From: Aerococcaceae bacterium DSM 111176
Lineage (GTDB): Bacteria; Bacillota; Bacilli; Lactobacillales; Aerococcaceae
NCBI GenBank assembly: GCA_015863215.1
Contig: JACBXN010000007.1
Span: 1 to 55,080, forward strand
Length of the DNA: 55,080 nucleotides
Direction: 5' to 3'
Under the pieces are notes generated by a model that was not told where the DNA came from, searched no databases, and saw only the letters and a list, made by a program, of their open reading frames with translations. This document shows positions 31,711-40,575 of the stretch, one piece after another (position 1 is the first letter of the stretch; each line of letters opens with the position of its first letter). A program made the position numbers and the translations under genes.

Positions 31711-32715
31711 ATGAAGACATTACTCGCGATAGGCGAAAGCATGGCTAGGTTTTCATCGCAAGAAGGTAAACGACTATTAAATGCGGCGGACCTTCAACTA
31801 CACTATGGTGGAGCAGAAGCTAATGTGGCGATGAATCTGGCTAGATTGGATCACACAGTGAAATATGCGACTAAATTACCAGAAAATAGCGGTTTAGCCG
31901 ATAACTGTCTTATGCAATTACGTGGATCAAATGTTAACTGTGACAATGTTATTTTTGGACCAGGTCGTCTTGGTTCATACTTTTTAGAAGTTGGAGTGGG
32001 GCTAAGGCCAACGAATATTATTTATGACCGTAAATATTCAACCATTTCATTAATGGAAGAATTAGAATGGGATTTAGATAAGCTATTCGAAGGTGTCGAT
32101 GTATTACATATTACAGGGATCACTCTTGCGTTATCTAAAAGTTGGCATCGTTTAGGTGTAGAACTAATTAAAGAAGCTAAACAACGAGGACTTGAAATTA
32201 GTTTCGATATGAATTACCGTCAAACGATGTGGTCGTATGAAGAAGCAATTCCTGTCTATAGAGAGATATTACCATTAGTGGATTATTTATCAGCAAGTGA
32301 CCGTGATGCAACAGCATTTATGGGGATTGCTGAAATTGAAAATCCAGAACCAACCCATTATTTCCAAGAAATGACGAATAAATATCCAAGCATTAAATAT
32401 ATTTATGGAACAAAACGTCACCAATATACACCAAACTCTTATCAAATGGTTGGCTTTGTGTATGGTTCGAAGGAAGATGCATTTTATGTGTCTAAGAAAT
32501 ATGATATGTATCAAATTGTTGACCGTGTTGGTTCAGGCGATTCTTATGCAACTGGGATCTTGGACGGTATTTTAAGAAGTGCGGATATGCAAGAAACGGT
32601 AGAGTTCGCAATGGCGAATTCGGCACTTAAACATACTGTTTATGGTGATGTAAATCCATTTAGCCGTAAAGAAATTGAGTCTTTTATGGTAAATAAAGAC
32701 AATGTTTTACGCTAA
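31711..32715 (+). CDS. kdgK: PfkB-family sugar kinase (KDG-kinase-like)
   Basis: A 334-residue ribokinase-fold enzyme. The N-terminal LAIGESMARFSSQEGKRLLNA and YGGAEANVAMNLARLDH are typical of 2-keto-3-deoxygluconate kinases. VDRVGSGDSYATGIL holds the anion-hole Gly and catalytic Asp of the PfkB C-terminal signature. It phosphorylates a ketosugar acid, probably KDG, at the end of a uronate or aldonate route. No KDPG aldolase gene is present. I chose the ATG at 31711, after GAGGAGG; an in-frame upstream start would add 24 residues unlike the family. It is separated from the dehydrogenase operon by 264 bases and may have its own control. Confidence 0.8.
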   Translation: MKTLLAIGESMARFSSQEGKRLLNAADLQLHYGGAEANVAMNLARLDHTVKYATKLPENSGLADNCLMQLRGSNVNCDNVIFGPGRLGSYFLEVGVGLRPTNIIYDRKYSTISLMEELEWDLDKLFEGVDVLHITGITLALSKSWHRLGVELIKEAKQRGLEISFDMNYRQTMWSYEEAIPVYREILPLVDYLSASDRDATAFMGIAEIENPEPTHYFQEMTNKYPSIKYIYGTKRHQYTPNSYQMVGFVYGSKEDAFYVSKKYDMYQIVDRVGSGDSYATGILDGILRSADMQETVEFAMANSALKHTVYGDVNPFSRKEIESFMVNKDNVLR

Positions 32716-32752
32716 TTGGTATTTTAAATTACCCGAATTATATATATAGCCT

Positions 32753-32780
32753 TTGTATTTGCTCCAATTTCTATTATAAT
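32753..32780 (+). promoter_or_regulatory. Promoter upstream of the ATPase-like gene
   Basis: TTGTAT (32753-32758) and TATAAT (32775-32780) are 16 bases apart. A terminator hairpin begins only 14 bases after the -10. Confidence 0.6.
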
Positions 32781-32793
32781 TATGTATAACATT

Positions 32794-32822
32794 GCTCTTG
32801 CCATGTCGGTAAGAGCTTTTTT
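32794..32822 (+). terminator. Terminator or attenuator between kinase and ATPase-like gene
   Basis: GCTCTTGCC (32794-32802) pairs with GGTAAGAGC (32808-32816) with one G-U, followed by six T residues. It either ends the kinase transcript or attenuates transcripts from the promoter at 32753. Confidence 0.78.
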
Positions 32823-32868
32823 AAATGAGTGAGAATAATATAAATTTTAATGGTTAGAAAGAAGGTAG

Positions 32869-35505
32869 ATGATGACTCAACAAACAGATTATAAAAAAAT
32901 TGCCCAGCTTTCAAAAGAGGCGTTTGTCGAGGCATTTAATCTAAGTAGCGCAGGTTTGAATGATGAGACCGTTCAAACAAGACAGCAAGAGCAAGGCTTA
33001 AATATTATATCAAGTGAGCGGAAAATAGATACAGTGAAAGAGTGGATGCAAATACTGATCACACCTCTAACTATTTTATTATTCGCACTCGCAATCATTT
33101 ATTTTATATTCAATTACCTTTTAGCAACGTCAGCAGAAAAAGATTTATCTGGTGTTGTTATTATATTATTGTTAATTTCTCTCAAAGTTGGTCTATTGTA
33201 TTTTCAAACAAAACAGTCAAGGGAATTAATCCAGAAAGCTAAAAGCGAAATTGATAAAGATGTACCTGTTTTAAGAGATGGTAATTTTCAGGAATTGGCA
33301 TCTGAAGAGTTGGTATATGGCGACACAATTAAGATAGAAACAGGTCAGTACGTACCGGCAGATATTCGATTAATATCTGCTCAAAACTTCTCAGTATCAC
33401 AAATGATTCTGACAGGAGATAGCGAAAATTTCATTAAAAGAACGGTTCAAAATGCGGATAATTCGGAAAATGAAGAGGTAACAACATTAGAGACCTTGAC
33501 ATTTGCTGGTAGTGTTGTAGAAAGTGGAAATGCTGAAGGAGTTGTTATTGCCACTGGACCATCCACGTTATTAGCACAACGAATGAAGGAATTGAATCAG
33601 TTTGAGAATGTTTATTCATTTGATGAAAAGATGAATGATCTATCCAAGTGGATTTTACAAATTGCTCTCATTGTTTCGCCATTAGTGGTCCTTATTTACG
33701 GAATGATAACGGGAATGTGGTATCAAGGATTAATTTTTGGATTATCTGTTGTCGTGGTTGCTTCCCCTGAATTTTTCCCTCTTATTATATCAAGTAGTTT
33801 TATTCATCAGATAAAACAACTAGATATATCAGGTATAAGAGTGAAAAAACGAGGCGTGATGTCTAAATTAAACTCATTAAATACAATTGTAATAGATGGA
33901 ACAGAAAGCTTATCAAAAGAAAAGTTAGAATTAATTAGTGTTTTAAACCCACAAGGCGAGCAGTCTGATCATGTTTTAACCTATGCTTACCTTCATGCAA
34001 TTTCTGATTCAATTTCAAATAAACGGATGAATCAACAAATTGTTGAACGGGCAGAAGAGACTTTAAACACAGAGGATATGCTGTGTGAAATCATTAATTC
34101 GAGACCCTTGGGACATAACCAAGTCGTAGAGATAAACACACATTCACACCGACAGTTGATTATTCAAGGTGAAGCTAAAGCACTGGCACGGCAATGTTCA
34201 TTGATAGAAAATAATGGTGAAAATAAAGAGCTTTCCAAAGAATGGTTAACACGTTTTGAGGATTATGTTGATGAGTTAAATTATGATGGTTTGAGAGTGA
34301 TTGGGTTGGCTAGTAAGCCGACATCGTCATCGAGTGAGAATCCTGATTTAACATCTGACAATGATATGGTCTTTCTAGGTTATCTTGTCTTTTCTATTCC
34401 AATTCATGAGAATGTGGCGCATTTTACCAACTTAGTTCAGGAGTTGGATATGGAATTGAAGCTAATCACGGATGATTCACGGACCTTTGTAAGTAGTAAA
34501 CTGCGAGAATTAGGGTTCGATTCTGTAAAAATTATTACCGGTGATAAACTTGCAATGCTAAATGATGAGCAATTAAAGGATATTGCCATGCGTTACCGTG
34601 TTTTTGCACAAATTGATGACGAACAAAAGGACAGAATCGTTCAGGCATTGCAGCAAAATGGCGACATAGTAGCGTACTTAGCAGAAGGAGCGAATGATGG
34701 TACGAGTTTGTTACTTTCAGATGTTGGAATTACAACAATGAATGCGACCGATACTGCTAAGAAATTTGCGGATATTGTCATTGGGGAACAAGATTTGCAT
34801 CAGGTTGAAGAGTTAATTGTGTCAGGACGCAAAGTAACAGCCAATATTATGAAGTATATTTTAACGATTGGTAGTTACTATTTAGGGATTGTTTTGGCTA
34901 TTTTAGCGGCAAGCTTTTTCTTGCCTTTTGTTCCGATGGAACCTCAACAGTTACTGATACTTAATACGATTATTAGTTTAAGTTTTGCTGCTTTATTATG
35001 GGATAATGTATCAGATGATGCGATCATCAAGAGTGCAAAAAGTTCAAACTATGATCTAAAACAATCAATGATACGATTTGGAACGACTCGTTTTATCTGT
35101 GATGTCTTATTCTTTATTTTGTTATACTGGTTTGTGTTGCCAAGTGCTATGGGTGGTTCTTATCAAAGTTTGGCAGTTCAGGATCAAATAATTTTCCAAC
35201 AGCTCTTCCGCTCTAATTGGTTTATTATGTCATTATGGACCCAAACGTATGCATTATACATATTAAAAGCATCTAAATTAAATCCAATTAGTAATACTCC
35301 TCCGATACAAATGATGTATATTCCTATTTTAGGACTTGTAATTGGTACATTACTACCTTATAGTCCTATAGGCGGAACGATTGAATTTGTCGCTCTTTCA
35401 TTCGATTATTGGAAATGGATTTTAATCTTTTTAATTGGCTATTTAGTAGTCGTATTATGTGTTAAATATTTTACACTCAGAAATAAAGAAACAGACCTTG
35501 AATAA
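32869..35505 (+). CDS. MgtA-like P-type ATPase with degenerate catalytic motifs (probable pseudo-pump)
   Basis: An 878-residue membrane protein with the full P-type ATPase plan and a C-terminal half closest to MgtA-type Mg2+ pumps: a WDNVSDD turn after M6, then SNWFIMSLWTQTYALYIL, and LPYSPIGG before the last helices. The reading frame is intact. The actuator motif TGES is TGDS (about 182). The phosphorylation motif DKTGTLT is DGTESLS (about 343), retaining Asp but losing Lys and Gly. The hinge TGD is TDD (about 533) and GDGxNDxP is AEGANDGTS (about 604). The M4 PEMLP-like motif is PEFFP (about 300). Such losses would be expected to prevent a normal phosphorylation cycle. Full length and ordinary codon use argue for a conserved non-pumping role. 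Confidence 0.8.
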   Translation: MMTQQTDYKKIAQLSKEAFVEAFNLSSAGLNDETVQTRQQEQGLNIISSERKIDTVKEWMQILITPLTILLFALAIIYFIFNYLLATSAEKDLSGVVIILLLISLKVGLLYFQTKQSRELIQKAKSEIDKDVPVLRDGNFQELASEELVYGDTIKIETGQYVPADIRLISAQNFSVSQMILTGDSENFIKRTVQNADNSENEEVTTLETLTFAGSVVESGNAEGVVIATGPSTLLAQRMKELNQFENVYSFDEKMNDLSKWILQIALIVSPLVVLIYGMITGMWYQGLIFGLSVVVVASPEFFPLIISSSFIHQIKQLDISGIRVKKRGVMSKLNSLNTIVIDGTESLSKEKLELISVLNPQGEQSDHVLTYAYLHAISDSISNKRMNQQIVERAEETLNTEDMLCEIINSRPLGHNQVVEINTHSHRQLIIQGEAKALARQCSLIENNGENKELSKEWLTRFEDYVDELNYDGLRVIGLASKPTSSSSENPDLTSDNDMVFLGYLVFSIPIHENVAHFTNLVQELDMELKLITDDSRTFVSSKLRELGFDSVKIITGDKLAMLNDEQLKDIAMRYRVFAQIDDEQKDRIVQALQQNGDIVAYLAEGANDGTSLLLSDVGITTMNATDTAKKFADIVIGEQDLHQVEELIVSGRKVTANIMKYILTIGSYYLGIVLAILAASFFLPFVPMEPQQLLILNTIISLSFAALLWDNVSDDAIIKSAKSSNYDLKQSMIRFGTTRFICDVLFFILLYWFVLPSAMGGSYQSLAVQDQIIFQQLFRSNWFIMSLWTQTYALYILKASKLNPISNTPPIQMMYIPILGLVIGTLLPYSPIGGTIEFVALSFDYWKWILIFLIGYLVVVLCVKYFTLRNKETDLE

Positions 35506-35520
35506 ATATTCAGGTCTGTT
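35491..35520. terminator. Bidirectional terminator enclosing the ATPase stop codon
   Basis: ACAGACC (35491-35497) and GAAT pair with ATTC and GGTCTGT (to 35519). The TAA stop of the ATPase-like gene lies within the hairpin. It also ends the convergent hydrolase transcript. Confidence 0.7.
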
Positions 35521-35526
35521 ATTTAT

Positions 35527-36189
35527 TTACTTCATAAAATTATGAATGATAGTTTCTAAATTTGTTTGATTAATGACGTATGAAGTGTGATCGGCACCGG
35601 ATTCAATGTATACATGGCCATCAGGCAAAGCATCAGCAATTTCTTCATATTGCTTTGTTGTTAAAACATCATCTTCTCCAGCAACTAGTAATGTTGGGAT
35701 TTGGATAGAGGATATTTCATCTAAGGAGATACAAGGGCCGTTAATCATAAGTTTAAATACCTGATTATTTGGGTTTTCTTGAATCAATTGGTTAATTTCA
35801 TCTTGGTATTTGGCTCTGACTGTATCGGGTGATAAATTTAAACCAATCGCGACGAGTTTGTTTAAATAGGGTGCTTGTCTGGTGGCGAGTAAAGTGCCGA
35901 TGATAGCCCCATCACTAAAACCAATAATGCTTAATTCATTGATATCTAGTGCCTGAATAAACGAATCAACATCATCTGCTAATGATTCATATGAATCAGG
36001 GATGGGTCCGCTGCTTTGTCCATGACCTCTAGTATCTAATTGAATACAAGTAAAGTTATCTTGGAGACAGCAGACCAATTCATTAAAGATAGTATGATCT
36101 TCCCCATTTCCATGGATAAATAATAGAATGGGACCTTGTCCTGATATTTGGTAATATAATTGGGTTTCTTCATTAATTTGAATTAACAT
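35527..36189 (-). CDS. Alpha/beta hydrolase
   Basis: A 220-residue alpha/beta-hydrolase-fold protein. LLFIHGNGEDHTIF carries the oxyanion HG motif, IGFSDGAIIG the nucleophile elbow with Ser (G-F-S-D-G), LVAGEDDVLT the acidic member, and GADHTSYV the catalytic His. All four blocks are in order, so it should be active as an esterase, lipase or C-C hydrolase; the substrate is not visible. There is no signal peptide. GGGAGG stands before the ATG on the minus strand. Monocistronic. Confidence 0.87.
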   Translation of the reverse strand: MLIQINEETQLYYQISGQGPILLFIHGNGEDHTIFNELVCCLQDNFTCIQLDTRGHGQSSGPIPDSYESLADDVDSFIQALDINELSIIGFSDGAIIGTLLATRQAPYLNKLVAIGLNLSPDTVRAKYQDEINQLIQENPNNQVFKLMINGPCISLDEISSIQIPTLLVAGEDDVLTTKQYEEIADALPDGHVYIESGADHTSYVINQTNLETIIHNFMK

Positions 36190-36253
36190 TTAAGCCTCCC
36201 TATAAATTTACATAAAATTTACTTATTTTTAGTAATATATTTACAATGAATTG

Positions 36254-36375
36254 GTATGATGTATTTGTCGTAATTGACGACATTGTTATCTACACTTTGA
36301 GAATGGTTATCCCCTGTTCTCTCCCATTTATTGATGGACTAAACGCACCTGATTGCAAGCCAGGTGTTTTTTTTT
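36254..36375 (+). ncRNA. Candidate orphan small RNA
   Basis: On the plus strand, -35-like TTTACT (36218) and TACAAT (36242-36247) precede a structured stretch: GTCGT/ACGAC (about 36268-36283), GAGAA/TTCTC, and a terminator CACCTG (36346-36351) / CAGGTG (36361-36366) with eight T residues. No plus-strand gene precedes the terminator and both neighbours are on the minus strand, so an sRNA of about 120 nt is the simplest explanation. The hairpin could alternatively end the SAP-like gene on the minus strand, but the T tract there is poor. Confidence 0.45.
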
Positions 36376-36397
36376 ATTATTTATTTGTGTTGATATT

Positions 36398-36940
36398 TTA
36401 TAAATTTTTCTTGGGATGGCGGTCAATCACTTCAGGATTGTTAGAAAGAGCGTCTTTTCCTTTGTTAGTTAAATGGATTCCACGGATGGAGATATATCTA
36501 CTTATTTGTTCTTCAGTTAATGTCTCTTGGACGAGTTCAACTAATTCATCTTTCTTTAATTTTGAGTAACCACTTACTCCAGATTGTTTAAGAATCGCTT
36601 TAATTTCTGTACCTGAAACATGTTCAAGTGAATTGAGTGCTGATTCAACAACGGCATAATTTTCATTGATCAACCATTGAAGTCTGGTTGGAGCGTCAAT
36701 GCCATAATCATATTCAAAATACTTAGGAAATATAGATTCATTGGTAAATGTTCCTAAATCAATTCGCCATAATAGGATAATATCCCCAGGAAGTAGGTTT
36801 TCTGGGGTTCTTTGCATATTTCTTAACGGAACACGAGTGACTGTTCCTATTTCGAGTTTTTTAAACCATTGCGGATCGCGATCAGGATTAATATAAGGTT
36901 GTTCTGGATAATTATCGTAAATTGATAAGTGTGTAGTCAT
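36398..36940 (-). CDS. SAP-like domain protein of unknown function
   Basis: A 180-residue protein I cannot place in a named family. The first 95 residues have a compact fold with TVTRVPLRNMQRTPENLLPGDIILLWRI (broken by the turn) and many aromatics. Residues 108-140 (VSGTEIKAILKQSGVSGYSKLKKDELVELVQ) match the pattern of a SAP or HeH helix-extension-helix DNA-binding motif, in which Gly and KxxLV positions are conserved. An ending rich in Lys (GKDALSNNPEVIDRHPKKN) follows. The ATG at 36940 has AAAGG 9 bases upstream; the other ATG lies inside that site. It may be phage- or plasmid-derived, as SAP-HeH proteins of this size are common there. A promoter-like TGCTATCAT lies at 36972-36980 on the minus strand. 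Confidence 0.55.
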   Translation of the reverse strand: MTTHLSIYDNYPEQPYINPDRDPQWFKKLEIGTVTRVPLRNMQRTPENLLPGDIILLWRIDLGTFTNESIFPKYFEYDYGIDAPTRLQWLINENYAVVESALNSLEHVSGTEIKAILKQSGVSGYSKLKKDELVELVQETLTEEQISRYISIRGIHLTNKGKDALSNNPEVIDRHPKKNL

Positions 36941-37101
36941 AAGCGACATCCTTTCGTATTCTAATGATTTTATGATAGCATGTTTTATATGAAATGTATT
37001 CTAAGAATAAGCATAGAAAGATGATAAGTTAAGTCTTTTAAGAATATTAGAAATGCCTAATATCCATTAAAACATGTTAACTATTCAATTTGTAGAAGAT
37101 A

Positions 37102-37110
37102 TGTTAAAAT
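37102..37110 (+). promoter_or_regulatory. Possible extended -10 promoter of the HEPN-murA-rho operon
   Basis: ATGTTAAAAT contains TGTTAAAAT, an extended -10 with one mismatch to TATAAT, 41 bases before the start codon. There is no clear -35. The 200 bases between this gene and the SAP-like gene hold nothing else I can support. Confidence 0.4.
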
Positions 37111-37150
37111 AAGCGTAATTGCTAATCTTTAAATCTAAGGAGAAATCAAG

Positions 37151-37984
37151 ATGAAAATGACCCACGAACATCATGAGTTCACTGGTTCGCTACACCAACC
37201 TTTAATCACTCATATGTTGCAGTACCGTCAGTATCTACCTTTGCAGAGCTATCTGCAAGCAACTTCAAATTTAACCCCTCGGCTTGACCGTCTCATCCAA
37301 TTAGGTGAGGCAATATTACAAAATAATATTGACCAAGTTAATCAGCTAGCTGATTCCCTAAATTTACACTATATTACTAAACCAACACACCTACAACAAC
37401 GCGCATACTTTTATTTAGAATATATGCACTTGCAATTTGCAAGAAAAGAATATGGTGATTATTTTAGAGCGCTCTCGCCATTGTTGGTTGATGTTTTGCG
37501 CTTAGTTATTGAGCGAAATATTATGCCGCAATTAAATGAATTTATCGTACCGATTATAAAGGAAAATGATGAAGGAAACGGTATTTACCGTGGATTACAA
37601 TGGAAACAAAGCCGGGTAGAAAGTTCGGATAATATCATTAACCAAACTTTCCATAAATACTATGGCGAACGTTTTAATTATGATCATTATGTTAGCTCCA
37701 GTCATCTGAATAAAATTATTGATGACCATACAGTAGATGAAGAAATACGTAATTTAACAATAAAAATTAGACATGTCGAAAAATTAGTGCGTAATATCGC
37801 AGCACATGAAATTGTTTATATTGATGATGATTTTGTTAAACACCGTAGTGGATTGTCATTAACAGAAATTAGAAACTGCATAGAGGAACTTACCGATAAA
37901 GCAGGATTAAGTAATCGACAAATAAGACAAGTCTTTACAGATATTAACCAACAAATAATGCAAGAATTAGACTTAGAACAATAA
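37151..37984 (+). CDS. HEPN-domain protein resembling the C-terminal half of Csm6
   Basis: A 277-residue all-helical protein. The C-terminal part contains RNIAAHE (R214 to H219), an R-X4-H motif with the N and AH positions typical of HEPN ribonucleases, followed by IVYID as in Csm6-type proteins. Upstream, [20 protein letters not shown], broken here, and [15 protein letters not shown] also recall the helical part of Csm6/Csx1-type effectors. No CARF domain is present (Csm6 is near 380-430 residues) and no CRISPR or cas gene occurs in the window. Catalytic residues look intact, so RNase activity is plausible but unproven. AAGGAG precedes the ATG. murA follows 22 bases after, so it is probably the first gene of the murA-rho transcript. 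Confidence 0.55.
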   Translation: MKMTHEHHEFTGSLHQPLITHMLQYRQYLPLQSYLQATSNLTPRLDRLIQLGEAILQNNIDQVNQLADSLNLHYITKPTHLQQRAYFYLEYMHLQFARKEYGDYFRALSPLLVDVLRLVIERNIMPQLNEFIVPIIKENDEGNGIYRGLQWKQSRVESSDNIINQTFHKYYGERFNYDHYVSSSHLNKIIDDHTVDEEIRNLTIKIRHVEKLVRNIAAHEIVYIDDDFVKHRSGLSLTEIRNCIEELTDKAGLSNRQIRQVFTDINQQIMQELDLEQ

Positions 37985-38006
37985 ATATCTCAAGGAAGTG
38001 AAATTG

Positions 38007-39287
38007 ATGAAAAAATTAATTATACGTGGTGGAAAACCTTTAAATGGTGAAATTACAATTAATGGTGCCAAAAACTCAGTTGTTGCTTTAATTCCAGCAG
38101 CAGTATTAGCAGACTCTGAAGTTGTTTTAGAAGGCGTGCCTGATATTAATGATGTGTATTCATTATTAGAAATTTTGGAAGACTTTAATGTAAAGACTCA
38201 TTTTGAAGACGGTGTGTTAAGAATTGATCCTTCAGAAATGGTATCAATTCCAATGCCGACAGGTAAAATCCAATCACTAAGAGCATCTTATTACTTTATG
38301 GGTGCGACACTATCTAAATTTGGTGAAGGTGTTATCGGTTTACCAGGTGGATGTTTCTTAGGACCACGTCCGATTGATCAACATATTAAAGCTTTCCGTT
38401 CATTAGGAGCAGAAGTTAAAGAAGAATATGGTGTTGTAACACTTGATACCGAAGAGGAAGGACTTCAAGGTACACGTATTTATATGGACGTTGTATCAGT
38501 AGGAGCAACAATTAATACCATTCTTGGCTCTGTTAAAGCTAAAGGTCGTACTGTTATTGAAAATGCGGCACGTGAACCAGAAATCATTGATGTTGTAACA
38601 TTATTAAATAAAATGGGTGCTAATATCCGTGGTGCCGGAACAAGTGAAATCCGAATTGAAGGGGTTACTGAATTAAAAGGTACGACACATTCAATTATTC
38701 CCGACCGTATCGAAGCAGGAACATACATTAGTGCAGCAGTTGCGATGGGTGAAAAGGTTAGAATTAACAATGTCATCTATGAACATATTGAGAGTTTCAT
38801 TGCGAAATTAGATGAAATGGGTGCGAAAATGGAAATCGGCGAAGATTACATTATCGTGCATAAGACAGATGATTTAAAAATGGTCGATGTTAAAACATTA
38901 CCATATCCAGGTTTTGCAACAGACTTGCAACAACCATTCACTCCTTTATTATTAACAACGCAAGGTGAAGGAACAATTATTGATACTATTTACCCACAAC
39001 GTGTTAAACATCTACCGGAATTAATCCGTATGGGAGCAAATGTAAAAGTTGATGGAGACATCATCCGTCTTAAAGGCCCAAGTAAATTGACAGGAGCTCC
39101 GGTTAAGGCAAGTGACTTACGTGCAGGGGCATGTTTAGTTATTGCTGGTTTGATTGCCGACGGTGAAACAGAAATTACTGGCGTAGAAAACATTTTACGT
39201 GGTTACTCAAACATTGTATCTAAATTAAGAAATATCGGTGCGGACATCGAAATGATTGATGATTCGGAGGACGCAGCAACTGAGTAA
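38007..39287 (+). CDS. murA: UDP-N-acetylglucosamine 1-carboxyvinyltransferase
   Basis: A 426-residue MurA-family enzyme that adds enolpyruvate to UDP-GlcNAc, the first committed step of peptidoglycan synthesis. [21 protein letters not shown] opens the fold, [14 protein letters not shown] holds the catalytic Cys (Cys116, which fosfomycin alkylates), and [11 protein letters not shown] gives the conserved Asp region. The location upstream of rho matches the second MurA paralogue (MurZ/MurAB) of Firmicutes; a first copy is probably elsewhere. I chose the ATG at 38007, 8 bases after AAGGAAG; the GTG at 37998 overlaps that site. Confidence 0.95.
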   Translation: MKKLIIRGGKPLNGEITINGAKNSVVALIPAAVLADSEVVLEGVPDINDVYSLLEILEDFNVKTHFEDGVLRIDPSEMVSIPMPTGKIQSLRASYYFMGATLSKFGEGVIGLPGGCFLGPRPIDQHIKAFRSLGAEVKEEYGVVTLDTEEEGLQGTRIYMDVVSVGATINTILGSVKAKGRTVIENAAREPEIIDVVTLLNKMGANIRGAGTSEIRIEGVTELKGTTHSIIPDRIEAGTYISAAVAMGEKVRINNVIYEHIESFIAKLDEMGAKMEIGEDYIIVHKTDDLKMVDVKTLPYPGFATDLQQPFTPLLLTTQGEGTIIDTIYPQRVKHLPELIRMGANVKVDGDIIRLKGPSKLTGAPVKASDLRAGACLVIAGLIADGETEITGVENILRGYSNIVSKLRNIGADIEMIDDSEDAATE

Positions 39288-39297
39288 GGAGAATAAT

Positions 39298-40563
39298 ATG
39301 GCAAATGAATTTTCACTCGATAATTTATTAACCAAAGATGCGAAAGAATTGTATGCTTTTGCTAATGAACTAAATATTCCAGATTATTCAGGGCTTAGTA
39401 AAAAAGAATTAGCACTCGCAATTACGCGAACGCAAGAGGAAAAACAGGGCTTCTTCAATGTTGAAGGAGTCCTTGATATTGTTCAAGATGGGACAATGGG
39501 CTTTTTGCGTCCAATTAACTATGCGCCAAGCAATGAAGATGTTTATGTTTCCAATTCGCAAATTAGACGATTCGGTATGCGTAATGGAGATAAAATATCA
39601 GGACCTGCAAGGCCACCAAAAGCGAATGAACGCTATTATGGCTTAATGCAAGTATCAACAGTCAATGGTCGTGATGCTGAATTAGCGAAATCAAGAGACC
39701 ATTTTGCGAGTTTGACACCACTCTATCCAGATACTCGAATTAAATTAGAATATGCACAAAACTCAATCATTAACCGGATGATCGATATTACGTCACCGGT
39801 TGGATTTGGTCAACGTGGTCTAATTGTTGCCCCACCTAAAGCAGGTAAAACAACGATTCTTAAAGAGATTGCGAATGGTATTGCTCATAACCATCCAGAT
39901 GTTGAATTGATTGTTCTCTTAATTGACGAACGACCAGAGGAAGTGACGGATATGGAGCGTAGCGTTAAAGGTGAAGTTGTTTCATCAACATTTGATCAAA
40001 CACCCGAAAACCATACTCGTATTGCTGAGTTAGTTCACCAGCGCGCCATGCGTTTAGTGGAAGAGGGCCGCGATGTTGTTATCCTATTAGATAGTATTAC
40101 TCGTTTAGCACGTGCTTATAACTTAACGGTTAAACCAAGTGGACGTACATTATCAGGAGGTTTAGATCCTGCTAGTTTCTACCTACCTAAACGATTCTTT
40201 GGAGCCGCGCGTAATATTGAAAATGGTGGTTCTTTAACTATTTTAGCAACAGCATTGGTTGATACTGGAAGCCGCATGGATGATATGATTTATGAAGAGT
40301 TCAAAGGTACAGGTAATATGGAATTGCAATTATCAAGAGAACTTGCAGAACGTCGTATCTTCCCAGCCATTGATATTAAGAAATCAGGCACACGTAAAGA
40401 GGAATTATTACTAAGCAAAGAGGCTATGAGCAAGATCTGGAATTTACGTAACATGATGGCTGACAATAGTCTAGCCTATACTGACCAATTGGTTCGCTTG
40501 ATGCGTCAAACGGACGATAATGAGTTGTTCCTAGAGGAATTAGATAACTTAATACATAAGTAG
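39298..40563 (+). CDS. rho: Transcription termination factor Rho
   Basis: A 421-residue RNA helicase. A Rho_N domain (about 8-45) is followed by the cold-shock-like RNA-binding domain with [18 protein letters not shown], the P-loop [12 protein letters not shown] (about 180), Walker [17 protein letters not shown], and the Q-loop and R-loop region ([19 protein letters not shown]). Length and motifs are standard. It starts 10 bases after murA, with AAGGAG upstream. An in-frame start 42 bases earlier overlaps murA and lacks a ribosome binding site. Confidence 0.97.
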   Translation: MANEFSLDNLLTKDAKELYAFANELNIPDYSGLSKKELALAITRTQEEKQGFFNVEGVLDIVQDGTMGFLRPINYAPSNEDVYVSNSQIRRFGMRNGDKISGPARPPKANERYYGLMQVSTVNGRDAELAKSRDHFASLTPLYPDTRIKLEYAQNSIINRMIDITSPVGFGQRGLIVAPPKAGKTTILKEIANGIAHNHPDVELIVLLIDERPEEVTDMERSVKGEVVSSTFDQTPENHTRIAELVHQRAMRLVEEGRDVVILLDSITRLARAYNLTVKPSGRTLSGGLDPASFYLPKRFFGAARNIENGGSLTILATALVDTGSRMDDMIYEEFKGTGNMELQLSRELAERRIFPAIDIKKSGTRKEELLLSKEAMSKIWNLRNMMADNSLAYTDQLVRLMRQTDDNELFLEELDNLIHK

Positions 40564-40575
40564 GAAGGTGATTAT

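Noticed and set aside
36246-36569. A 107-codon plus-strand frame across the candidate sRNA
   Set aside because: It has no Shine-Dalgarno, contains the eight-T terminator tract in frame, and runs antisense into the SAP-like gene. A non-coding RNA is more plausible.
37151-37984. A type III CRISPR locus suggested by the Csm6-like protein
   Set aside because: No cas10, csm or csx genes, no repeats and no CARF domain are present in the surrounding sequence.
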